A DNA stretch of 64,000 bases from Paenibacillus sp. JCM 10914 (GTDB lineage Bacteria; Bacillota; Bacilli; Paenibacillales; Paenibacillaceae): assembly GCF_001315105.1 (NCBI RefSeq), contig NZ_BAZR01000026.1, forward strand, positions 1 to 64,000. Reading direction: 5' to 3'. Positions within the stretch are counted from its first letter, which is position 1, and each line of letters opens with the position of its first letter. This document shows, piece after piece, positions 8,590 through 17,629 of the stretch. The position numbers and the translations under genes were made by a program. Under the pieces are notes generated by a model that saw nothing but the letters and a program-made list of their open reading frames with translations, searched no databases and was not told the origin of the DNA.

Positions 8590-8867
8590 ATATTCGTGTG
8601 ATAGGACGCCAACAAGGGAATACAGCAGGGATTCACGACATATACGATATCAGGCGCGCTTTCCTTCAGCAGCAGCCCGACCTTTCGGCTAGGCAAGGCA
8701 AATCTTTTGGTGTGGTAAAAAGGGAGCGTTCTTTCCGGCAATCCTCGAATGTTTGCAGCGTCAAAATGCGCTACCCCCAAGTCGGGCGCAATAATAGTCA
8801 CCTCATGGCCGTCCTCCAGATAATGCCGGATGGAAGCCGTCAACCTGGTCACAATAGCAATTTTCAT
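8590..8867 (-). pseudogene. Glycosyltransferase family 4 N-terminal remnant
   Basis: The frame from ATG 8867 reads MKIAIVT, then RLTASIRHYLEDGHEVTIIAP, GLPERTLPFY, ALPSRKVG, PDIVYVVNPC and IPLLASYHTN. These are successive landmarks of the N-terminal domain of GT4 glycosyltransferases (MgtA/diacylglycerol-glucosyltransferase type), but family segments are missing in frame after MKIAIVT and after NPC, and the acceptor/donor C-terminal domain is gone. The frame then runs by chance into the DUF1772 gene. The upstream frame ends with a TGA overlapping the ATG, a typical coupled junction, so an operon partner was also lost. Confidence 0.6.
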
Positions 8868-9000
8868 TTCACCACTTCGTCAATTGATGCGATATCCAGC
8901 GCCCCACTCGGTATCGATACATTGCGGGTTACTGCTAGTCGGTTCTATCGTTTTAAACATCTCTGTACCATCCCAGAATTTGTTGATTTTTAAATCTTTC

Positions 9001-11377
9001 TTATTCGGATCTTAACGCCAGGACAGGATCCTTTTTAGTAGCCATTCTGGCAGGAATCAAGCCAGCAATTAAAGTCAGAAGCATGCTTCCCAATATTAGT
9101 ACAGTGGAATGAGTGCCGGTCAATTTTGCAAGCCCGTCAATATTAATAAGATTGGAAATAATGATGTTCATCACAAATACCAACGAGTACGAAATAATAA
9201 TTCCGAGTGAGCCTGCCACAAATCCAACGATTAATGTTTCCGCATTGAAAACCCGTGATACATCCTTTTTTCTTGCCCCAATGCTTCTCAGAATGCCTAT
9301 TTCCTTTGTTCGCTCAAGCACAGAAATATACGTAATGATTCCAATCATTATTGTAGACACTATGAGTGAAATCGCAGCAAATCCAATTAAAACATAAGAA
9401 ACAGAATTTAAAAGTGTTTGAATGGTGGATCCTATCATATCAGATAGATCAGAGTAAACAACTTGGTCGGTCTCTCCCTTTTCTGAGTTATAATCATCCA
9501 AATATTGTTTGATTTCAGCTTTTCCCGTGAAGTCCTTGGGGTAAATACTAATAATTGAAGGAGATGTGTCTGCACCAAGGTTACGCATTCTCAGCTGCTT
9601 AACTTCTTTATTAGCGAAGGGAGAGTTTAGGATGACATCTCGATCTGAATTCTTCTGAGCCAGAGCAATTTCTGATGTTGCTGCATCTTCAACAATATAA
9701 TCAGTTAATGCTGTTGTATAAACCAGACCTTCCGATAAATAACCACTTGCAGAAGTTAAACCTTCTTTCAAACGTAATGCCCCTGTAATTTCCAGCTGAA
9801 TCACGTCAGAACTATCATACAATTGCGCATATGATTCAGCTGTAGCGGGCGCAAACAATCCATTTTCACTTTTGGTATAGAAGTTGTTATTTGGAACAAT
9901 CGATAAAAATGATTTTCCAATAAAGTCACTAAGTTCATAATCCGCTTGGTTTGAAAAAATACCCAATTTTTCAAAAAACTCTTTATCTATCCGATTATAT
10001 TTGTCTACTACAATCGCAATCTCATTTTTCGCTGTTGGATAACGGCTTCCTTCTCCAATTAAATCATATAGGGAAAGAATAAAATCATTGTCTTCTGGCA
10101 ATTCTCCCCAGTAAATCGGCGCAGATCCAAAACCCTCATTTGAATTGTCCGCATTCGCCGAGGTTTCAAATTTAACTATGTCCTTCTCACCTTTTGCCAG
10201 CACATTCATTTCCACTTCCCTTCCATAGGAAACAGCATTTATGGCATCAGGAAGTGCCACTTGAATGTTTTTGATATAGTCGAAATATTCTGTTGTCAAT
10301 ACATTAGTATGTGTTGCTGTGTTGGCTAGGTTGGTAGCGGAATCGTATCGATAAAGAACATTCTCGCTGGGGTATTCCTTTTCTTCCTCCGTATTACTCC
10401 CAAATAGGCTCCCACCGCCCCCAGGCCCTCGATTTTGCACACCGTCCGATATGCTCACTGGAAAACCCACCAATGTATCCGACTGTAATTTCGTTATATA
10501 GTCAGAGAGTCCGGTTGACAATGCTAATACTAGGCTACACCGATAATTCCAATGCTCCCTGCAAAAGCGGTAATGACTGTCCTCCCTTTTTTGAGAGCAG
10601 ATTTTTGAGGGAAAGTGACATTGCTGTAAATAAAGACATTGCTGTTTTGCCTAAGTTTAGCTTTGTTTCTTTCTGAATCTTTGGTAGCTTATCGTTTAAA
10701 ATCGGATTGCTGTCCGACTGAACTTCGCCATCATGAAGATGGATAATTCTACTGCTGTATTCTTTTGCGAGATCGCCATTATGGGTGACCATTATGACTA
10801 ATTTCGTCTTTGATATTTCTTTCAGGATCTCCATTACCTGAATACTCGTTTGACTGTCGAGTGCTCCAGTCGGTTCATCGGCAAGGATAATATCTGGATT
10901 GTTTACAAGAGCCCGTGCAATGGCAACGCGCTGCATCTGTCCGCCAGAGAGCTGGTTAGGCTTCATATTCAGCTTGTCTCCTAGACCAACCGCTACAAGG
11001 GCTTGTTTTGCTTTTTTTCTACGCTCCGATATTGAAACCCCTGATATCGTCATGGCAATTTCCACATTTTGCGCTATCGTTTGATGCGAAATCAAGTTGT
11101 AGTTTTGAAAAACAAAACCGATCGAGTGGTTTCGGTAAGCATCCCAATCATTATCACTAAAGTGTTTAGTCGACTTCCCGCCTAATGATAAATCTCCCTC
11201 ACTATAACGATCTAACCCTCCAATAATGTTAAGGAACGTGGTCTTACCACAACCGGACGGGCCTAGGATAGAAACAAACTCACTTTCCCTAAATTCCAAC
11301 GATACCCCTTTTAAGGCATGCACTACTTCCGCACTTTGATATGATTTTTTAATATCAGTTAATTTTAGTTTAGACAT
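9001..11377 (-). pseudogene. Fused ABC transporter ATPase-permease (MacB/FtsX type), two frameshifts
   Basis: The gene encodes about 790 residues. Residues 1-225 are an ABC ATPase of the LolD/MacB class: Walker A GPSGCGKTT, Q-loop FVFQNYN, signature LSGGQMQRVA, Walker B IILADEPTGALD, switch His MVTHN. Then follow a membrane helix, a large extracytoplasmic domain of about 330 residues and three C-terminal FtsX helices with RTKEIGILRSIGARK. Such fusions export peptides, lipids or antimicrobial agents. The start at 11377 has GAGGAG upstream. Two single-base losses split it: an A in the AAAAAAGGG run (about 10585-10592) and an A in GTA(A)GC near 10536. Restoring them gives RTVITAFAGSIGIIGVSL and reconnects the halves. 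It lies just downstream of its likely two-component system. Confidence 0.85.
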
Positions 11378-11481
11378 GATGGGTCTCCTCTTCTTTTGGA
11401 TTTACCCAATCATATCAACCAATGTTAAAATCCCAAGGGGTTAAGAGTTTAAATAAAGTTAAACTAGACTTAAAAAATTCA

Positions 11482-12171
11482 CTAGAGTTTGAATCGATAT
11501 CCTACTCCCCATACAGTTTGAATATGTAAAGGATTCTGTGGTTCTTTCTCTATTTTTTCACGTAACCTATTGATGTGAACCGCCACAGTTTTCAGATCAC
11601 CAAAAGCATCCATCCCCCAAATTCTTGTGTAAAGCTGCTCCTTGCTAAATACAACATCAGGATTCGAAATCAAAAGAAGAAGCATCTCGAATTCCTTATT
11701 TTTAAACTCTACCTCGTTCTCATGGATGTAAACACGATGAGTCATTTTATTCATCCTTATCGGGCCTACAATTACCTCTCTGGATCTGTCAGTACCTTTA
11801 TTTTTCAAGCGCTCATATTGAGCCAAATTTGCTTTTACTCGTGCAAGGAGCTCCGACGGGGAAAAGGGTTTTGAAATGTAATCGTCCGCTCCCAACCCAA
11901 GTCCTCTTACTTTATCCGACAACTCAATCTTTGCTGTAACCATTAAAATCGGTATATCCATCTTTTCACGTATTGCACGGCAAATATCATACCCATTTAT
12001 GCCCGGAAGCATTAGATCAAGAATAATGAGGTCAAAATCCTTCGATAATGCCAATTCTAGTCCTTTCGTTCCATCTGTTGCTATGGTCACTATTAATCCA
12101 TCGATTTCCATGAAATCCCTTTCGATTTCAGCTATTGCCGGATCATCTTCTATTATCAGGATTCTCTTCAT
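11482..12171 (-). CDS. OmpR/VncR-type response regulator
   Basis: The 229-residue regulator has a receiver domain (acidic pair in IIEDDP, phosphoacceptor Asp in DLIILDLMLPG, MVTAK, YISKPF) and a winged helix ending with VAVHINRLREKIE and WGVGYRF. The start at 12171 gives MKRILIIEDD and has AGGTG upstream; an in-frame GTG at 12183 is too near that site. The kinase gene, once its frameshift is repaired, ends at 12184, so the pair overlaps or abuts. About 100 bases downstream the ABC fusion starts. The arrangement kinase, regulator, ABC exporter is that of antimicrobial-peptide sensing and detoxification modules. Confidence 0.88.
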   Translation of the reverse strand: MKRILIIEDDPAIAEIERDFMEIDGLIVTIATDGTKGLELALSKDFDLIILDLMLPGINGYDICRAIREKMDIPILMVTAKIELSDKVRGLGLGADDYISKPFSPSELLARVKANLAQYERLKNKGTDRSREVIVGPIRMNKMTHRVYIHENEVEFKNKEFEMLLLLISNPDVVFSKEQLYTRIWGMDAFGDLKTVAVHINRLREKIEKEPQNPLHIQTVWGVGYRFKL

Positions 12172-12183
12172 AAAGCATTTCAC

Positions 12184-13607
12184 CTACTCCGAATATTTTG
12201 GAATGATTATTATAATTGCAAGACCATTTAAGGTTCATGCTCTGCATAAATATTTCCTCCCAACCCCTCGATAATTTTTTTCGATATCGCAAGACCCAAC
12301 CCGCTGCCCAAATCCGATTTTCCACGCGACACATCACCACGATAGAAAACATCAAACATTTTTTCCAAGTCATCTTCGGACACACCAGGACCATTATCAA
12401 CTAATTTTAGTTGAATATTATCCTCTTCTTCAGAGCAGATCATCCTCACCTTTGCTCTTTCCATAACTTTATACTTAAGACTGTTTTCGAGAATATTTTG
12501 AATCACATTACGAAACTGAACTACATCGATTTGCACAATTGCTTGCCGAATGTGATTTTCCAAGTGAATATCTAGCCCACGGGATTCATATTCGGCTGAA
12601 AAGACTCCCATCATCCTGCGAATTTCGTCCCCCACATTAATCCGCTCAAGATGAAATGGAAATTCACCGATATCCAGTTTAGAAAATGAAAACAACTGAT
12701 TTATAAGGTGTTCAAGATTGGACGTTTTACTTTTTATAATCTCAAAATACTTACGTTGTTTTTCCGGTGTGGACGCCACACCTTTTTCAATCCCCTCCAA
12801 GTATGCATTAATCGATGTTAATGGCGTACGGAGATCATGAGAAATCCCTGCAATCAATTCCCTCCGATTGGTTTCATCTTTCTGCCGTTCATTTACCATG
12901 GTTGATAATCGCTGTGCCATATCGTTAAAATCCGAACATACACCAGCAAACTCATCCTGCTTTTTATAATTGATTCGATATTTCAGATTTCCGTCCCGAA
13001 TTTGATGCACACCTTGAACTAATATATTTATTGGATCCATAATGCTTCGATATACAAACTTGGTTAATGCCCGATTTGTCACGAGCACCACAATGATGAG
13101 CACTACAACCATAAGCCAACCCAGATATAATCGTTTCTGATACTTATCTCGAATAAAAATCGTAAAACTGGGGTCAACTAATACAAGTGAATACTCCCCC
13201 CCTGTTTCAACCCGATATATTGCATGGCTTTCGGAAATCAGAATGAAATTTTGATCACTAGATACAAGCTCTTTGGTTGGAATGCCTTCATTCGTTGTCG
13301 GATACACTAATCTCGATCCAGAATATAAGGACAAAGAAACCCCGAATTTTTTTTGCCTTGAGTTAAACAAATCAATATCAGCCTCAATATCTTGGACTTT
13401 TTCCCTATATTTTAATTTCTCAACTAATTCATCAACATCATCCACTAGATCAAAGAATACATCGACATATTTTATAGAATTAGCTTCACGCATACCGGTT
13501 ACCCCAGTGTAAATTAGCACAAAACTAATGATTGTCAGAAATATAAGTATAATAGGAAGAACAAGCATTAACATATTAGAAATAAACAATCGTCGCTTCA
13601 CACTCAC
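12184..13607 (-). pseudogene. Sensor histidine kinase, frameshift in the last residues
   Basis: The main frame (12228-13607) gives 459 residues: TM1 near 8-35, an extracytoplasmic domain of about 130 residues, TM2 near 165-187, HAMP, the phosphoacceptor box AGISHDLRTPLTS and ATP-binding motifs NILENSLKY, DNGPGVSEDD and GSGLGLAISKKI. It stops early after NIYAEHEP. In the next frame the text continues as LNGLAIIIIIPKYSE and stops at 12184, just before the regulator, which is a normal kinase ending. One base is therefore missing near 12231. The product would hardly lose function even as it stands. It acts with the response regulator downstream. Confidence 0.85.
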
Positions 13608-13631
13608 ATTTATTAGTTCCTTTCATAATCA

Positions 13632-13835
13632 TTGTTATATAGTGGTAGGGCAAATATACAAATAATAGGGGTTCATCGTGAAAGCTTACATAATCGGGGT
13701 CGCAGAACCTTAAGTCATTTCTTATCACATGGAAGATGGAATGGCTCCTACTTGAAACAAATCGTTCAACGGATCGCTTTTCAGCAGATCAAGAAGACCG
13801 CTCAGCAACACCACAGCCCGATATACGGTATGTGA
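13632..13835 (+). pseudogene. Transposase N-terminal fragment
   Basis: The open frame includes RRTLSHFLSHGRWNGSYL and a following helix ending QHHSPIYG. The FLxxGRW pattern resembles the N-terminal domain of DDE transposases of the IS4/IS701 kind. The catalytic DDE domain is absent and no inverted repeats are visible, so only a relic remains. Confidence 0.45.
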
Positions 13836-14084
13836 AAAAACGAAGCCTTCGTCACAGGCTACGCACATGATTCAAGGTACTTCGTTCCAGCATTTCCATC
13901 TCAAGGGCCTGAAAACCACTATTGCTTACAGAAATCAATAACCGATCCGGAAATTTCTTTCCATTCTGGATCATTCATTAATAATTTGGTAGCGGCTCTT
14001 GCCGGAATTAAACCAGTTATCTATGTCAACAACATGCTATCTGCTATCAAGGCGGCTGAATGAATCATGGTCAATTGCGCAATA

Positions 14085-14330
14085 CGGTATTCACAGCATC
14101 AGCAACGTTGCCTGAATGTTAGCGATGTTATCAAAATAGTCTGCTGTCAACACATTCGTATGCTCTATGAGACTCTCGGAACTGTCATATCTATCTTACC
14201 TTTTCTCAACGCTCAGTAACGCTGGCACCTATAACGTCAAGGCAATCTCTACATTTTGCAAGATTGTCTGGTGGGAAATCTATTTCGTATTATTACCTCA
14301 GCATTGTGCAAATATACCAGCTACATTGAA
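14085..14330 (-). pseudogene. Decayed partial copy of the ABC ATPase-permease gene
   Basis: On the minus strand ISHQTILQNVEIALTL (about 14240-14285) matches the ATPase of the intact gene at 9001-11377, which reads ISHQTIAQNVEIAMTI. Further down, YDSSESL, HTNVLTADYFDNIANIQATL and DAVNTV (about 14090-14195) match its permease part (HTNVLTTEYFDYIKNIQVAL, DAINAV). Order and strand are the same as in the intact gene, but most of the sequence between is deleted and stops interrupt it. This is a paralogue that has been lost. Confidence 0.65.
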
Positions 14331-15007
14331 GGGGTTACCTCTCTAATCCATAGTACATATACAGGACTATTTCGCTTGAAGAACTGCACCTTCTTATTCA
14401 AAATTGGTGGCAATGAGTTAACTGTCTTAATGAAAAATACCTTCGAAATATCATAGCAAGAATTGTTAAACTAAGTGGGCGTGAAAGTTAAACTAAAGGT
14501 AAATAAATTACTTTATAGAAATTAGCCTTGATAATGAGGTTCAGTGAATAAACCAAGAAATTGGTCTCGAGATCGTCTGGAGAAATTCTTGTGAACGCAC
14601 AGAGAGCGAAACACTATGCACTGAAGTTCAAGATCGCCCATTGGAAAGCTTGTCTCCATGGTATTTGCAGCAATTATGGCCAACGATCGCCAGCTAAACG
14701 TTCTAGAACTCATTATCACGACCATCCCTCGAATTAATAGGGGAAAGTGACGAGGATCTTATCTTGGATGGTCAGGGTTCTTATCGATTGATTATAAAAG
14801 GAAATCTAATTCTTCTATGGAGAGTTCCCGTATGTAACCCATAATCAAAACACTCCTTATTGAAGAAGGTACATGTTCTTGTTGTGTGTCAATGATGTTT
14901 TGTTAGACGAAGCACATGCTTTAAACGCCTCAACCTCCACTTTACTTCTTCAGAATCAGCAATGGATTCCATTCAAACGTGTATGCCAATGCAATCCCTC
15001 CATTTAA

Positions 15008-15146
15008 TTAAGTCCAACTGATTGACTCCATCACCGCCTCGAGATCCTCAGTACCAGGCGAATAAATCATCGTCATTTCGATATTCGTCGTCCCGTTCTC
15101 TTTATAGTGCCCCATCAGCATCGCCACTCTTTTGATGACACAAATT
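15008..15146 (-). pseudogene. C-terminal coding fragment, unrecognised
   Basis: An open stretch ends at TAA 15008-15010 and reads RVAMLMGHYKENGTTNIEM, IYSPGTEDLEAVMESISWT. It is clearly coding-like, but start and N-terminal part are missing and the family is not recognised. Confidence 0.3.
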
Positions 15147-15376
15147 ATTCTACATAAAAATAAAAAAGCCTGATAAATCAAGCTTTATAGCAAATCATAT
15201 ATATAGACACTTTCAAAAGTATGAATTTCCAGGGGTTACTAAATATTGGACATTTCGATTCCACGCCATTAAAGCTTAACAGGATAGGTGGATTAAAACA
15301 TTGGTCTATCCGGTCATAATAATGAATAATCCCGAAAAAGTCAGCTTGACCCTACTATTTTCAATACTCCCCACAC

Positions 15377-15400
15377 GAAAAAAGGGGCTTATCGCCCCTA
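15377..15400 (-). terminator. Rho-independent terminator of the chemoreceptor gene
   Basis: On the minus strand AGGGGCG and its complement CGCCCCT form a stem with a short ATAAG loop, followed by TTTTTTCG. It begins five bases after the stop codon region of the chemoreceptor. Confidence 0.85.
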
Positions 15401-15404
15401 GCTT

Positions 15405-17453
15405 TTACACTTTAAATTGACGCAAGTAAGATTGTAAATCCTCTGCCATCTGTGCCAATGATGTTGCCGAAGCACTGACCTGCTCCATTGCCGCCAATTG
15501 CTCCTCCGTTGCAGCCGATACATTTTGCGTACCCTCTGCTGAACGTCCTGCTATTTCGGTAATCACATTGACCTGATCAACAGCGTGTTCCGTGTTGCTG
15601 TTCATCTGGATGGAATAAGTCGTTACCTCTTGAATTTGTGCAGCTACTTGTTGAACAGACTCTAGTATATCAGTAAACGCTGCGCCTGCTTGGTTCACGA
15701 CATCCATTCCAATCTCAACTTCACGTGTGCCTTCTTCTATTGAATCAATCGCAATCTCGGTCTCGCTCTGAATGGAAGCGAGCAGTTCAGCGATCTGATT
15801 CGTTGATTGGGCCGATTGCTCAGATAACTTGCGCACCTCGCCCGCTACGACTGCGAAGCCGCGTCCATGCTCACCGGCACGCGCCGCCTCAATCGCAGCA
15901 TTAAGCGCCAACAAGTTCGTTTGAGCCGCGATACCAGAGATGACCTGAACGATATTGTCGATGGCAGCCGAGCGCTGTCCGAGCTGATTCACGGTACCGT
16001 TTATCGTATTAACCGTATTTTGTATCGATTGCATTTGCTGCATGACCGATTGTAGTCTACGGTTACCCATTTCAGCACTTTCCGAAGCGTTCAAAGCAGA
16101 AAGCGCAACACTCTGGGCATTGTTTGAAATTTGTTGTACACCTTCGGCAACTTGATGGATTGAACGTACACTTTCCTTCACGTTATGTACCTGCTGCTCA
16201 GAACCAGTTGCTACTTCTTGAATCGATACTGCAATATGTTCTGTCGCCTTGCTCGTATGCTCGGCGTTAGCAGACAGTTCCTCTGCAGATATCGCTACAT
16301 TTTCAGATGTACGACTAACTTGTTGAATGAACTGACGCAGCGTACGAATCATCGTGTTTACAGCACCAGTCAGCTTGCCGACCTCATCACTCGACTTCAC
16401 GGCTAATTCCACTTGATTCAGATCACCGTTAGATACACGTTCCGCCGCTTCCGCAACCGCAACGATCGGACGCGTAATCTGCTGCGCGATAAAGTAAGCC
16501 AGAAGGATGACAACTAAACAGACCGCGACTACGATAATGAACACCGTCCATTTAATAGAAGAAACGGCTGCTGTAATCGAATCTTCTGGAATGTGCATAT
16601 AAATGTCATATCCTGCGGTAGGGACTGAAGCATAGGCAACCATGTATTTTTCCCCATCATCCGAGTAGTCAAAAGACGTTGCTTCTGACTTTTCTTGACC
16701 CAAAATTTGAACTAATCCAGACGTCAAATTCGCTTCTTCCGCCGTCTTTCCGATTAATTCTTTATCCTTGTGGAGTTGAATCATCCCTTGATTGTCTACG
16801 ACGATCGGATACCCCACCCCATTATCAATGTACAAGCTATCAAAAATCTCATTCGTGAATTCTTCGAAATTGACAAGTCCCGTTAAGGCCCCCGTCACTT
16901 TTCCATTCGCCTGCTTTACAGGTACGGCTACAATGATCGAGCGTTGACCTGTTGTCATTGCTAAAATAACTTCTGTAAATGTTTCTTTTCCTTCCATTGC
17001 GTTTTGAAAGAAAGGACGCATGCCTAAGTCAATGCCTACACTCCCTTCAAATGTGTCTGCTTTCACAATGCCATCCATACCGATAAATGTGTTACCGTCA
17101 TAGTGCGGGGTGTTCTCTTTTAAACTTTGGATAAATGTCATTTTATTCGTATTATCATCTGTACGGATATCAGAAGTACTAGCGAGAATCCGCATTTCAC
17201 TCATACGTTCTTTCAAAAACTGATCCATCATTTCAGCTCTGCTTTTCACCAGCGAAACATAGGCATCACTTTGTCTCTCAATCAAATTAGAGGATGCTGT
17301 ACTATATACGAATATTGAGGTGAGGATAAGGGGAATAAGGGAAACAAGTAGAAACCAAGCTATTAGTCGATTATTTAGCTTACCCTTAAACACCTTGCCC
17401 ACTATAGCAACTGCGGATGCATCCTTCTCTTTTGGTTTTGCCTGTTTTTTCAT
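15405..17453 (-). CDS. Methyl-accepting chemotaxis protein with dCache sensor domain
   Basis: The 682-residue receptor has TM1 at about 30-52, an extracytoplasmic domain of about 250 residues of dCache type (an LKERMSEMRILASTSDI helix, then GVGYPIVVDNQGMIQLHKD), TM2 near 300-322, HAMP, and a long methylation/signalling coiled coil with the invariant hairpin tip IAAQTNLLALNAAIEAARAG and HGRGFAVVAGEVRKLSEQSA. It binds a small ligand outside and controls CheA through CheW. dCache receptors often bind amino acids or organic acids. The ATG at 17453 has GGAGG and GAGGTA upstream. It stands alone with its own terminator. Confidence 0.93.
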   Translation of the reverse strand: MKKQAKPKEKDASAVAIVGKVFKGKLNNRLIAWFLLVSLIPLILTSIFVYSTASSNLIERQSDAYVSLVKSRAEMMDQFLKERMSEMRILASTSDIRTDDNTNKMTFIQSLKENTPHYDGNTFIGMDGIVKADTFEGSVGIDLGMRPFFQNAMEGKETFTEVILAMTTGQRSIIVAVPVKQANGKVTGALTGLVNFEEFTNEIFDSLYIDNGVGYPIVVDNQGMIQLHKDKELIGKTAEEANLTSGLVQILGQEKSEATSFDYSDDGEKYMVAYASVPTAGYDIYMHIPEDSITAAVSSIKWTVFIIVVAVCLVVILLAYFIAQQITRPIVAVAEAAERVSNGDLNQVELAVKSSDEVGKLTGAVNTMIRTLRQFIQQVSRTSENVAISAEELSANAEHTSKATEHIAVSIQEVATGSEQQVHNVKESVRSIHQVAEGVQQISNNAQSVALSALNASESAEMGNRRLQSVMQQMQSIQNTVNTINGTVNQLGQRSAAIDNIVQVISGIAAQTNLLALNAAIEAARAGEHGRGFAVVAGEVRKLSEQSAQSTNQIAELLASIQSETEIAIDSIEEGTREVEIGMDVVNQAGAAFTDILESVQQVAAQIQEVTTYSIQMNSNTEHAVDQVNVITEIAGRSAEGTQNVSAATEEQLAAMEQVSASATSLAQMAEDLQSYLRQFKV

Positions 17454-17548
17454 TACCTCAGTACCTCCGTTTAGTAAACACATAAATGTCATTTAATCGT
17501 TAATAGCTATATTTCCTTGTCGCGTCAGACGAATTTGAGCATGTTGAA

Positions 17549-17592
17549 GAGGTCGTCAAGGCAATCTACTAACTGCCTTTCTTGACAACCTC
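17549..17592 (-). terminator. Hairpin downstream of the gamma-glutamyltransferase gene
   Basis: A long imperfect inverted repeat (GAGGTCGTCAAG with CTTGACAACCTC, plus GGCA with TGCC inside) lies 38 bases after the stop at 17630. The T tract is weak. Confidence 0.6.
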
Positions 17593-17629
17593 TTCATTCT
17601 TACATTGAATTAATTATGCCTTAAAATGA

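Larger units (their letters stand above)
13608..15404. other. Decayed region between kinase and chemoreceptor
   Basis: No intact gene is seen in about 1.8 kb. It contains a transposase fragment (13632-13835), an open but unrecognised plus-strand stretch (about 13861-14063) ending VNNMLSAIKAAE, a degraded partial copy of the ABC ATPase-permease (14085-14330) and a minus-strand C-terminal fragment (15008-15146). Stretches 14340-14500 and 14520-14980 show only short open frames that could not be identified. Confidence 0.55.

Noticed and set aside
8049..8867. A 272-residue glycosyltransferase-membrane fusion protein
   Set aside because: The glycosyltransferase part lacks family segments, and a separate start with a good ribosome binding site exists for the membrane protein.
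14870..14895. A further copy of the dispersed repeat (ACATGTTCTTGTTGTG)
   Set aside because: Only about ten bases match and no hairpin or A-rich run follows.
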